Numbered from the stretch's first letter, positions 1 to 4,964 are shown. The stretch: DNA of 5,455 bases from Solirubrobacterales bacterium 70-9 (GCA_001898095.1 MKSH01000006.1:30821-36275); one strand, 5' to 3'. Made by a program: numbers and translations. Notes: a model not told the origin generated them from the sequence alone.

Positions 1-391
1 AGCTTTCGCCCGCCTTCCCCGAGGTATCGGCAAGTACCGGGAAGGTCCAGCCGTGCTTGCGGACGAAGGCCCGCGCCGGGCCGCCCGCGTCGTCCCAGTC
101 CACCGCGACGACGGTGGCCCGGTGGCCGAGCGCCGCGGAGAGCTTGCGCAGCGTCGGCGCCTCTTCCGCGCAGGGGGCGCACCAACTGGCGAAGAAGTCG
201 ATCAGGGCGGGCTTGCCGTGCAGGGAGGCGAGGTCGACGCCGGGCGGGCGCAGTGCCTTCGCCGGGAGGGGCGGCGCGGCGCGCCCGGTCGCCTCGGAGC
301 CGCCGCCGCTGGCGAGCTCGGCGACGACGAGGGCGGCGATGACGAGCCCGGCAACCACGACCCAGCGGCCGCGTGGCGCCGGCCGCGTCAC
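1..391 (-). CDS. TlpA-like membrane-anchored thioredoxin, C-terminus outside window
   Basis: Thioredoxin-fold protein, probably a thiol-disulfide reductase acting outside the membrane. The 130 visible residues begin with a short basic stretch and one hydrophobic segment (about residues 10-27, WVVVAGLVIAALVVAEL). A Gly/Ala/Pro-rich linker follows, then the fold with the active site FFASWCAPC (Cys71 and Cys74) and a VVAVDWDD strand near residues 94-101. The start is GTG at 391-389. It shares the bases GTGA with the stop of the upstream SCO1 gene, so the two are almost certainly translationally coupled. The pairing with SCO1 suggests a role in copper-centre or cytochrome maturation, for example keeping SCO1 or CuA cysteines reduced; this is inference. 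The reading frame is open to the left edge, so the resolving cis-proline region and C-terminus are not seen. It could also be called a redoxin-domain protein. Confidence 0.88.
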   Translation of the reverse strand, partial: MTRPAPRGRWVVVAGLVIAALVVAELASGGGSEATGRAAPPLPAKALRPPGVDLASLHGKPALIDFFASWCAPCAEEAPTLRKLSAALGHRATVVAVDWDDAGGPARAFVRKHGWTFPVLADTSGKAGES

Positions 392-1026
392 AGTTGCGCC
401 AGCGTCTGCGTCCCCGCCGCGAGCTTTTCCGGCCTGAAGGTCGGCGGGTAGAGCGCCCGGATCTGGCCCTGCGGGTCGATCGCGAAGATTTCGGCGTTGT
501 GCTCGATTTCCTCGGGGTCGTTGGCGTCGTGTTCGGGCTTCACGCCCCACGCCTTCCAGACCTTCTCCAGTTCGGCCTGCGAGCCGAGCAGCCAGTCGAT
601 CTCCCCGGTGGTGCGGTGACGCTTGTTGAAGATCGCGGCGCTCCGCGGGGTGTCGTGGGCGGGGTCGACCGAGACGGCGAGAAAGAGCGGTCGCTTCGCC
701 TTCGGGATCTGCGCGTAGGCGGTGTGGACCTTGCCCGCGACGATCGGGCAGAGGTCGGTGCAGTGGGTGTAGAGGAAGGCGACCAGGACGGTGCGGCCCT
801 TCAACTTCGCCAGATCGATCTTCTTGCCGTACTGGTCGGTGAGGTCGATCGCGGGCGCGGCCTTGGCGGGGATGGCGTCGGCACCGGCGATTTCGGGGAC
901 GCTGACCGCGCTGTCACCGGAGGAGCTCGAGCCGCCGCCGCATCCCGCGGCGAGCACGGTGATGGCGAGCGCTACGAGGAGGAGCGGAGCGGCGCGGTGG
1001 GGGGAACGACGGTACGCGGACTGCAC
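388..1026 (-). CDS. SCO1/SenC family copper-binding lipoprotein
   Basis: Copper chaperone/thiol protein of the SCO1/SenC family, which helps assemble the CuA site of cytochrome c oxidase on the outer face of the membrane. The 212-residue protein has a basic N-terminus, a hydrophobic stretch (about 13-27) and a lipobox LAAGC with Cys29 as the lipidation site, then a Ser/Gly linker. The thioredoxin-like domain carries the family copper motif as HCTDLCP (Cys89 and Cys93), the SVDPAHDTP strand-turn (119-127), and His176 in EIEHNAEIF at the place of the third copper ligand. Its length is normal for the family. The start is GTG at 1026-1024. No clear Shine-Dalgarno precedes it, and the leader may be very short. 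It overlaps the TlpA-like gene downstream by four bases (GTGA), indicating an operon. A minus-strand reading frame from the hydrolase upstream runs into this gene only because that gene is frameshifted. Confidence 0.92.
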   Translation of the reverse strand: MQSAYRRSPHRAAPLLLVALAITVLAAGCGGGSSSSGDSAVSVPEIAGADAIPAKAAPAIDLTDQYGKKIDLAKLKGRTVLVAFLYTHCTDLCPIVAGKVHTAYAQIPKAKRPLFLAVSVDPAHDTPRSAAIFNKRHRTTGEIDWLLGSQAELEKVWKAWGVKPEHDANDPEEIEHNAEIFAIDPQGQIRALYPPTFRPEKLAAGTQTLAQL

Positions 1027-1036
1027 GGCGGCTCAA

Positions 1037-1066
1037 CTTATGGGGCGAAGCTAAGGCTGGCCTCAA
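1037..1066 (-). promoter_or_regulatory. possible promoter of the SCO1-TlpA unit
   Basis: On the minus strand, TTGAGG (1066-1061) and CATAAG (1042-1037) are separated by 18 bases and lie 10 bases before the GTG of the SCO1 gene. This resembles a sigma-70-type -35/-10 pair. It would give a nearly leaderless transcript, which agrees with the absence of a Shine-Dalgarno. The -10 is imperfect, so read-through from the hydrolase gene is equally possible. Confidence 0.25.
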
Positions 1067-1100
1067 TTCTGCGTCCCGTCTGTCGGCGTCCCTCCAGGCG

Positions 1101-1798
1101 CTAGGACAGCTCGACCAGGCGGGCGGCCAGGTCGCGGGGGCGGGAGAGGAACGGCAGGTGGCCGCCGTCCATCTCGGCGAACTCGCCCCCCTCGCCGAGC
1201 CGCTCGCGGGTGAGGCGGCGCTGGAACTCGAGCGGGAAGAGGCGATCGTCGCGGGCGGCCAGCACCGGGTCGGCTCGTAGGGCCAGCGGGAGACGGTCAG
1301 CGGCTCGGTGAACATGCCGGGGGCCGGGCGGCCGTCGTATTCGTCGTTGGCGGCGAGCGTCGCCGCGTCGACGTCGTGGTAGAAGACCTCGTCGAGCGCC
1401 GCCTCGTCCCAGTTTTCGGGCGTGCCGATGCGCCGGGTCAGCGGCGCGATCGCCTCCGCGTGGCCGGTGCCTTCCCACCAGTCGCCGGCCGTCTCGCCGG
1501 GCCTGGGGATCATCGGCGCCAGCAGGATCAGCCGTCGGGGGGAGAGCCGGTCGGCGACGATCGCCGCGGTGTAGGCGCCGAGCGACTGGCCGACGACGAC
1601 GAGCGGGGCGGGCGGCGGGTCGCCGAGTGCTGCGACGACCGCGTCGGCGTGGGCACTCGGACCCGCCTCGGGGTCGTCGAGCGGCAGCGGCGGGGCGATC
1701 CCGTCATGGCCCAGGTCGTGGAGCGCCGCGATCGTCGCCTCGTAGACCCGCGGGTCGGCGCCCGCGCCCGGGATCAGGACGAAGGTCAGCATCGGCAT
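1101..1798 (-). pseudogene. alpha/beta hydrolase with a one-base frameshift
   Basis: Alpha/beta-hydrolase fold protein, probably an esterase or lipase-like enzyme of unknown substrate. The first frame runs from ATG 1798 and has the N-terminal LIPGAGADPRVYE oxyanion-loop region and the nucleophile elbow VVGQSLGAY (Ser72). It is coherent up to about residue 177 (RWPYEPT). The family's C-terminal half then continues in another frame: VLAARDDRLFPLEFQRR carries the acid residue, and GGHLPFLSRP carries the catalytic His. It stops at TAG 1103-1101. Restoring one G near 1265 (CCCGGTG to CCCGGGTG on the minus strand) gives one 232-residue protein with the triad Ser72, Asp184/185 and His214. Without repair, the first frame runs on out of family sequence into the SCO1 gene, ending at 914. 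Either the gene is broken or the assembly has a one-base error in a G/C run. A second ATG lies two codons in. The gene is divergent from the cupin, 49 bp away. Confidence 0.85.
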
Positions 1799-1840
1799 CC
1801 CGCCCCGGCTACCCGTTTGCGCGTCTCGGTCAAGCTATGC

Positions 1841-1845
1841 GGAGG
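1841..1845 (+). promoter_or_regulatory. Shine-Dalgarno unusually close to the cupin start
   Basis: GGAGG at 1841-1845 is followed by only two bases before the ATG at 1848. This is much tighter than the usual 5-9 bases. No alternative in-frame start with better spacing is visible just downstream. An out-of-frame ATG at 1837 lies just upstream of this site. Either initiation is inefficient, or the motif is chance and the mRNA is nearly leaderless. Confidence 0.35.
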
Positions 1846-1847
1846 AT

Positions 1848-2219
1848 ATGGAGCACGCCCGCCGTCAAGAGCTGGAGGCCTACATCACCCGCGACGGGTC
1901 GACGATCCGCGAGTGGGCGGGGCCGGGGTACGCGGCCGGGGCGAGGAACCTGAGCCTCGCCGAGGCGACCGTGGCGTCGGGTGCGACGACGATCGAACAC
2001 CTGCATCGGCGCTCCGAAGAGCTCTACCTCGTCACCGCCGGGTCGGGGACGCTGCGGGTCGGCGAGGAGGAGCGGGCGGTCGTGGCCGGCGACTGCGTCG
2101 CGATCCCGCCGGGCACCCCGCACCGTCTCCACAACGACGGCAAGGTCGACCTGGTCGTCGTCTGCGCCTGCTCGCCGCCGTACTCGCACGAGGACACCGT
2201 CCTGCTCGAGGACGGCTGA
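1848..2219 (+). CDS. small single-domain cupin protein
   Basis: A 123-residue protein that is essentially one cupin beta-barrel. Both canonical motifs are complete. Motif 1 is G(X)5HXH(X)4E(X)6G, running from Gly45 through His51, His53 and Glu58 to Gly65. Motif 2 is G(X)5PXG(X)2H(X)3N, as GDCVAIPPGTPHRLHN with Gly81, His92 and Asn96. The three His and one Glu would bind a divalent metal. It resembles the small 'mannose-6-phosphate isomerase-like' cupins, but neither substrate nor reaction can be told from sequence, so no enzymatic name is given. The extra Cys104 and Cys106 near the C-terminus (VVVCAC) are not part of the motif. The stop and the next gene's start share one base (TGATG), so it is translationally coupled to the acetyltransferase downstream. 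Cytoplasmic, with no signal peptide. Confidence 0.9.
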   Translation: MEHARRQELEAYITRDGSTIREWAGPGYAAGARNLSLAEATVASGATTIEHLHRRSEELYLVTAGSGTLRVGEEERAVVAGDCVAIPPGTPHRLHNDGKVDLVVVCACSPPYSHEDTVLLEDG

Positions 2220-2803
2220 TGCCGATCGAATTGCGGGAGGCTCGTCGGGGGGACGAGCTGGCGGTCGCCGAACTCCACGTGCGATCTTGGCAGGAGGCCT
2301 ACAAAGGGCTGATGCCCGCTGAGTTTCTCGCCGAGTTGGACCCGCGGGATCGGGCCGGGCGGTATGCGTTTGACGCGGGGACCGGTGGGCCGACGACGGT
2401 GCTCGCTTTGCAGGGCGAGGAGGGGATCGGGGGGGACCCTTCACTCACGAACAGCAGGGAGGTTCGCTCAGGGTCCCCCCCGATCCCCTGCGAGCGGCTG
2501 CGGGGGTTCGTGACGTTTGGTGAGTCTCGTGACGAGGACGCGCGGGGCCTGGGGGAGATCTATGCGTTGTACGTGGATCCGGAGCGTCACCGGGGAGGCG
2601 TGGGGCGGATGCTGATGCGAGAGGCGCGGCGGCGGCTGGTTGAAGAGGGCTTTCGCGAAGCGATCCTCTGGGTGCTCCGCGGCAACACCCGCGCCGGCAG
2701 CTTCTACGAACGAGAAGGCTGGCGCCCCGACGGGGCCTCGAGGGTGGAGAACCCCTATGACATCGTCTCGACAGTCGACCGCTTCCGCCGCAAGCTCACC
2801 TGA
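2219..2803 (+). CDS. GNAT N-acetyltransferase carrying an in-frame palindromic repeat insertion
   Basis: GNAT-fold acetyltransferase, 194 residues, using acetyl-CoA; the acceptor is unknown. The N-terminus IELREARRGDELAVAELHV and SWQEAYKGLMPAEFL (23-37) are typical of the family. The central strand-4/P-loop region is EIYALYVDPERHRGGVGRML (113-132), with the pyrophosphate loop at 124-129 and His124 where Gln/Arg is usual. NTRAGSFYEREGW (156-168) is the C-terminal CoA and Tyr region. Residues about 67-91 form a Gly/Pro/Ser-rich segment that fits no GNAT element. It is encoded by the repeat at 2421-2489. Taking out 75 bases (2415-2489) leaves LALQGERLRGFVTFG, a normal beta-hairpin. The insert keeps the frame and has no stop, so the protein may still fold with a longer surface loop. 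ATG 2219 overlaps the cupin stop by one base; the two genes form an operon. Confidence 0.88.
   Translation: MPIELREARRGDELAVAELHVRSWQEAYKGLMPAEFLAELDPRDRAGRYAFDAGTGGPTTVLALQGEEGIGGDPSLTNSREVRSGSPPIPCERLRGFVTFGESRDEDARGLGEIYALYVDPERHRGGVGRMLMREARRRLVEEGFREAILWVLRGNTRAGSFYEREGWRPDGASRVENPYDIVSTVDRFRRKLT
2421..2489 (+). repeat. palindromic repeat element, copy A (inside the GNAT gene)
   Basis: A perfect 20-bp stem (2421-2440 with 2470-2489) encloses a 29-base loop. The conserved core shared with copy B is 2436-2474. It starts ACCCTTCACTCAC and ends GGGAGGTTCGCTCAGGGT. Inside the loop, CGAAC (2448-2452) can pair with GTTCG (2462-2466). The outer arm is GGGGATC followed by seven G, answered by seven C and GATCCCC. 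GCGAG occurs at 2415-2419 and again at 2490-2494, a direct repeat exactly 75 bases (25 codons) apart that could be a 5-bp target duplication. I do not recognise the element as a named family. Confidence 0.85.
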
Positions 2804-2822
2804 AATCCCGCAGAGGCCAGTT

Positions 2823-2891
2823 GGAGGGGGCGGGGATGACCCTGAGCGAACCTCCCGCTGTTGTGAGTGAAGGGTCATCCCCGCCCCCTCC
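2823..2891 (-). repeat. palindromic repeat element, copy B (between convergent genes)
   Basis: Same core as copy A but in the opposite orientation (core 2839-2875 read on the minus strand). It differs only by two single-base deletions, 37 against 39 bases. The stem is a perfect 21 bp (2823-2843 with 2871-2891). The outer 16-bp arms (GGAGGGGGCGGGGATG and its complement) differ clearly from those of copy A yet pair perfectly. It starts 19 bases after the GNAT stop and ends 19 bases before the TagI stop, so it may also act as a bidirectional terminator, though there is no T run. GCCA at 2816-2819 and 2895-2898 is a weak candidate flanking duplication that could be chance. Confidence 0.85.
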
Positions 2892-2910
2892 CTCGCCAAC
2901 CCCGAACCTT

Positions 2911-3468
2911 TCAGACCTGGTCCCGCCGAAAGCAGTCCACCGCGTGGTCGTTGACGATGCCGACCGCCTGCATCCAGGCGTAGACGATCGTCGGCCCGAC
3001 GAATTTGAAGCTGCGGCTCTTCAGCTCCTTGGAGACTTGCTCGGAGAGGTCGGTCTTGGCGGGGATGGTGACGCCGTCGCCGCGGAGGATCTTGCCGTCG
3101 GTGAAGGACCAGCAGAAGTCGGTGAAGTCTTCGCCGGAGTCGCGCATCTCGCAGAAGATCTTCGCGCCGGTGATCGTCGACTCGATCTTCGCCCGCGAGC
3201 GGATGATCCCAGCGTCGCCGAGGAGGCGCTGGATGTCTCGCTCCTCGAACTTCGCGACCTTGTCCGGATCGAAGCCTTTGAAGGCCGCGCGGAAGGCGTC
3301 GCGCTTGCGCAGCACGGTGATCCAGGCCAGCCCGGCCTGGAAGCCGTCCAGCATCAGCTTCTCCCAGAGGGCACGAGGGTCGCGCTCGGGCACGCCCCAC
3401 TCCTCGTCGTGGTAGGCCTGCATCTGCGGGTCCGTGCCGGCCCAGGCGCAGCGGCTCAGCTCTGCCAT
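2911..3468 (-). CDS. tag: DNA-3-methyladenine glycosylase I
   Basis: Base-excision repair glycosylase that removes N3-methyladenine from DNA in the cytoplasm. The 185-residue protein matches the Tag family end to end. RCAWAGTDPQMQAYHDEEWG is at the N-terminus, LDGFQAGLAWITVLRKR at 40-56 lines the base pocket, DAGIIRSRAKI (85-95) is the helix-hairpin-helix region, and SFKFVGPTIVYAWMQAVG and NDHAVDCF (173-180) close the protein. The zinc ligands of the family are all in place: Cys7, His20, His175 and Cys179. The pocket acidic residue, Glu38 in E. coli Tag, is Asp41 here, a conservative change. The start is ATG 3468-3466, inside the last codons of the upstream acetyltransferase gene (13-base overlap), so the two are co-translated. 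It is divergent, through that operon, from the O6-methylguanine methyltransferase gene. Together they form an alkylation-repair locus. Confidence 0.95.
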   Translation of the reverse strand: MAELSRCAWAGTDPQMQAYHDEEWGVPERDPRALWEKLMLDGFQAGLAWITVLRKRDAFRAAFKGFDPDKVAKFEERDIQRLLGDAGIIRSRAKIESTITGAKIFCEMRDSGEDFTDFCWSFTDGKILRGDGVTIPAKTDLSEQVSKELKSRSFKFVGPTIVYAWMQAVGIVNDHAVDCFRRDQV

Positions 3469-4013
3469 TGTTCCGCCCGGATCGCGAAGCGGACGTGGTC
3501 GCGCCAGCGCCCGCCGATCTTCAGGTAGCGCTCGGAGAAGCCCTCGCGGACGAAGCCGCAGCGCTCGACCAGCGCGATCGAGGCGGCGTTGCCGGGCTGC
3601 ACGTTGGCTTCGACCCGGTGCAGGGCGAGGTCGGTGAAGCTGCGCTCCAGCACCAGCCGCAGGGCGGCGGTCATGTAACCGGCGCCGCTCCAGCGGGCGA
3701 CCCCGCCGTAGCCGAGGAAGGCGCTCTGCAGCGGCCCGCGGATGATCTGGCTGATGTTGAAGTAGCCGACGATCTCGCCGTCCTCGGGGCGCACCGCGAG
3801 GTTGGCGTCGAAATCGGCGCGCCCGGCGCGGACGAGCCAGGCGTCGAACTCGGGCGCGGTGACCGGCGGGGTGACCCAGGGGCGGTGCAGCTCGGCGCTG
3901 TCGATCATCGCGGCGATGAACGCCTCGCGGTCGCCGGGCCCGGGCGGGCGCAGCGCGACGGCGGGCGCGGGGCGAGCGGAGGCGGGGCTCACGGGGATCT
4001 CGAGGTCGGCCAC
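3456..4013 (-). CDS. RimJ/RimL-type GNAT N-acetyltransferase
   Basis: Acetyl-CoA-dependent acetyltransferase of the RimJ/RimL subgroup, 185 residues. That group includes enzymes acting on N-termini of ribosomal proteins; the acceptor here is not predictable. After a Pro/Ala-rich leader, VALRPPGPGDREAFIAAM (19-36) is strand 1 and helix 1. DGEIVGYFNISQI (78-90) is the beta-hairpin. GYGGVARWSGAGYMTAALRLVL (101-122) holds the pyrophosphate loop RWSGAG (107-112). HRVEANVQPGNAASIALVERCGFVREG (132-158) holds the Asn142 and CGF signature of the CoA site, and RDHVRFAI ends the fold. The start is GTG 4013-4011, with AGGA seven bases upstream. A TAGGAT hexamer overlaps that AGGA, so it could instead be a leaderless start. 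The gene overlaps tag by 13 bases and is first in the operon. A link to alkylation repair is not implied by its family. Confidence 0.9.
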   Translation of the reverse strand: MADLEIPVSPASARPAPAVALRPPGPGDREAFIAAMIDSAELHRPWVTPPVTAPEFDAWLVRAGRADFDANLAVRPEDGEIVGYFNISQIIRGPLQSAFLGYGGVARWSGAGYMTAALRLVLERSFTDLALHRVEANVQPGNAASIALVERCGFVREGFSERYLKIGGRWRDHVRFAIRAEQWQS

Positions 4014-4019
4014 GTCCCC

Positions 4020-4025
4020 ATCCTA
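4020..4025 (-). promoter_or_regulatory. possible -10 element of the RimJ-tag operon
   Basis: TAGGAT on the minus strand fits the actinobacterial -10 consensus TANNNT. Six bases separate it from the GTG start, which would put transcription start on the G of the start codon, a leaderless arrangement. The upstream -35 candidate is TCGGTG, with a 16-base spacer, and is poor. The same bases also contain AGGA, a possible Shine-Dalgarno, so the two readings compete. Confidence 0.35.
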
Positions 4026-4071
4026 GGTGTCCCCGAAAGCGCACCGACCGATCTCACATTTGCGCCGCCGC

Positions 4072-4153
4072 GTGCGTTTGACTACGAAAGGCACAGCGCA
4101 CCGCGAGTGCGTTCGCAGAAATGACCGCATAGCGGAGCTAAGTGCGAACGCAC
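4072..4153. promoter_or_regulatory. inverted repeat and extra half-site in the divergent repair-gene spacer
   Basis: A perfect 11-bp inverted repeat, GTGCGTTCGCA (4107-4117) and TGCGAACGCAC (4143-4153), is separated by 25 bases. A third partial copy, GTGCGTTTG (4072-4080), lies 35 bases before the first in direct orientation. Each arm of the repeat also contains its own TGCGNNCGCA palindrome. The right arm ends seven bases before the Shine-Dalgarno of the methyltransferase gene. The layout suits an operator for a dimeric regulator, or a stem in the 5' leader. It does not match the LexA box consensus I know for actinobacteria. Confidence 0.5.
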
Positions 4154-4160
4154 CGGGGGG

Positions 4161-4166
4161 AGGAGG
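4161..4166 (+). promoter_or_regulatory. Shine-Dalgarno deciding the methyltransferase start
   Basis: AGGAGG at 4161-4166 lies ten bases before ATG 4177. It selects that codon over the in-frame ATG at 4027, whose extra 50 residues (4027-4176) are not family-like and would run through the inverted repeat. Confidence 0.7.
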
Positions 4167-4176
4167 AACGGAAGTC

Positions 4177-4713
4177 ATGAGCGAGTCGATCTTTTGGGAC
4201 ATCTACGAGAGCCCGGTCGGGCCGCTGACCCTGATCGCAGGGGAGGGCGGGCTACGCGGGCTCTGGTTCCCGGGCAAGACGCCGACCCCGCCGGAGGCGG
4301 CGCGCCGGCCGCTCCCCGCGGTGACCGAGCAGCTCGAGGCGTACTTCCAGGGGGATCTGCGCGCCTTCGACGTCGATCTCGACATGCGCGGCACGCCGCT
4401 CGACCGCGAGGTCTGGCGCCGGCTCCTCGACATCCCCTACGGGGAGACCGAGAGCTACGGCGAGCTCGCCGCCCGGGTCGATCCCGACCTCTTCCGCACG
4501 GACTGCGAGCCGTGGCAGCGGGCCCGTGCAGTCGGCGCCGCCAACGGGCGCAACCCGGTCTCGATCATCGTCCCCTGCCACCGGGTGATCGGCGCCGACG
4601 GCTCGCTGACCGGCTACGGCGGCGGCCTCCATCGCAAGCAGGCGCTGCTCGAGCTGGAGGGGTCGGGACGCCCGGACCCCCCCGGGAAAACCCGGCAGAC
4701 TTCGCTGCTCTGA
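4177..4713 (+). CDS. ogt: methylated-DNA--[protein]-cysteine S-methyltransferase
   Basis: Suicide repair protein that moves the alkyl group from O6-alkylguanine in DNA to its own cysteine. 178 residues, single-protein (Ogt-type) architecture with no Ada regulatory domain. The N-terminal ribonuclease-like domain is about 5-70 (YESPVGPLTLIAGEGGLRGL). The C-terminal winged-helix domain begins near TPLDREVWRRLLDIPYGETESYGELA (73-98). Arg117 in RARAVGAANGRNP is the intercalating finger. The active site IVPCHRVIG has acceptor Cys134 and His135. GYGGGLHRKQALLELE (146-161) closes the fold. The segment between SYGELAARV and RAVG (DPDLFRTDCEPWQR) is several residues longer than in the common short form. 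The tail after Glu161 is 17 residues, Pro/Gly-rich, and its DNA (4659-4680) can form a strong hairpin. The gene symbol is by class; orthology to ogt rather than another name is not proven. Confidence 0.95.
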   Translation: MSESIFWDIYESPVGPLTLIAGEGGLRGLWFPGKTPTPPEAARRPLPAVTEQLEAYFQGDLRAFDVDLDMRGTPLDREVWRRLLDIPYGETESYGELAARVDPDLFRTDCEPWQRARAVGAANGRNPVSIIVPCHRVIGADGSLTGYGGGLHRKQALLELEGSGRPDPPGKTRQTSLL

Positions 4714-4765
4714 GGGCGGATCCCTGCCGATTGCGCGCCCCGTTACAGGTCGTGCAATCGTTTCC

Positions 4766-4788
4766 CCCGCAAAGAGCGGGAAAGTTTT
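4766..4788 (+). terminator. weak intrinsic terminator candidate after the methyltransferase gene
   Basis: CCCGC (4766-4770) and GCGGG (4776-4780) form a 5-bp stem with loop AAAGA, followed by AAAGTTTT. A competing palindrome, GGGAAA-GT-TTTCCC (4778-4791), shares the right arm. The stem is short and the T run is only four, so the call is tentative. Its position, about 50 bases after the stop and before the riboswitch leader, is right for a terminator. Confidence 0.35.
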
Positions 4789-4813
4789 CCCACCTTGACG
4801 CCACTTCAGGCAG

Positions 4814-4819
4814 TACACT
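4814..4819 (+). promoter_or_regulatory. possible -10 element for the riboswitch leader
   Basis: TACACT at 4814-4819 fits TANNNT and would start transcription near 4826, about ten bases before the aptamer. TTGACG at 4795-4800 looks like a -35 but is only 13 bases away, too close for a standard pair. The -10 may therefore work alone, or with a poor -35 around 4791. Confidence 0.4.
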
Positions 4820-4836
4820 CCACCGCCATCAAGGAC

Positions 4837-4963
4837 CGGTAAGCCGAATCCGCGGGCCGAAAAACCGCGGAGCGGGGGAACCGATTTTGGGGCGAATCCA
4901 CCGGAGGACGGTGGGAGCGCAGGCTCCTTCAGCGCCAGCCCGACAGCTAACCCCGCAGGCCGA
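4837..4963 (+). ncRNA. ydaO/yuaA-type cyclic di-AMP riboswitch
   Basis: The conserved blocks of this aptamer class appear in order: GCCGAATCCGC (4843-4853), GCGGGGGAACCGA (4872-4884), TTGGGGCGAATCC (4887-4899) and CCGACAGCTAACCCCGCAGGC (4940-4960). Stems are visible. GCC 4843-4845 pairs with GGC 4958-4960 to close the element. CCGCGG 4850-4855 pairs with 4865-4870. CCACCG 4898-4903 pairs with CGGTGG 4909-4914, and GGAGC 4914-4918 with GCTCC 4923-4927 can form as the alternative or adjoining helix. In actinobacteria this class sits before cell-wall hydrolase genes and lowers their expression when c-di-AMP is high, which fits the NlpC/P60 gene that follows. The aptamer ends about four bases before the Shine-Dalgarno, so control of translation initiation is more likely than a separate terminator; that is inference. 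Confidence 0.9.
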
Positions 4964-4964
4964 C

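Noticed and set aside
53..1104. Plus-strand frames across the TlpA/SCO1 region
   Set aside because: Low-complexity Arg/Gly/Ala-rich translations with no family motif. Typical antisense shadows in high-GC DNA.
914..1798. A 294-residue minus-strand reading frame covering the hydrolase and part of the SCO1 gene
   Set aside because: After about residue 177 it loses all family resemblance, and the true C-terminus is in another frame. It also overlaps the SCO1 gene in a different frame. Best read as a frameshifted 1101-1798 gene.
2421..2891. The two inverted palindromes as ends of one composite mobile element or insertion sequence
   Set aside because: The 330 or so bases between them are ordinary GNAT coding sequence running into the stop, with no transposase. 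Two independent insertions are simpler.
2421..2891. CRISPR array
   Set aside because: Only two copies, in opposite orientation, 400 bp apart, with no regular spacers.
2911..4044. A 377-residue minus-strand frame that would extend tag at its N-terminus
   Set aside because: The part before 3468 is an Arg/Pro/Ala-rich out-of-frame shadow of the RimJ-type gene. The Tag family starts at the ATG at 3468.
4029..4060. Possible PafBC-type damage promoter: GTCGGTG on the minus strand before TAGGAT
   Set aside because: The known motif has about 8 bases between its conserved block and TANNNT. Here the gap is 16, so the match is only partial.
4659..4692. Strong hairpins at the end of the methyltransferase gene (GGGGTC/GACCCC and CCGGG/CCCGG) as a terminator
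   Set aside because: They lie inside the coding sequence before the stop and are not followed by a T run.
4795..4819. TTGACG and TACACT as a standard sigma-70 promoter pair
   Set aside because: The spacer is 13 bases against the usual 16-18. Only the -10-like hexamer is kept, as a tentative element.
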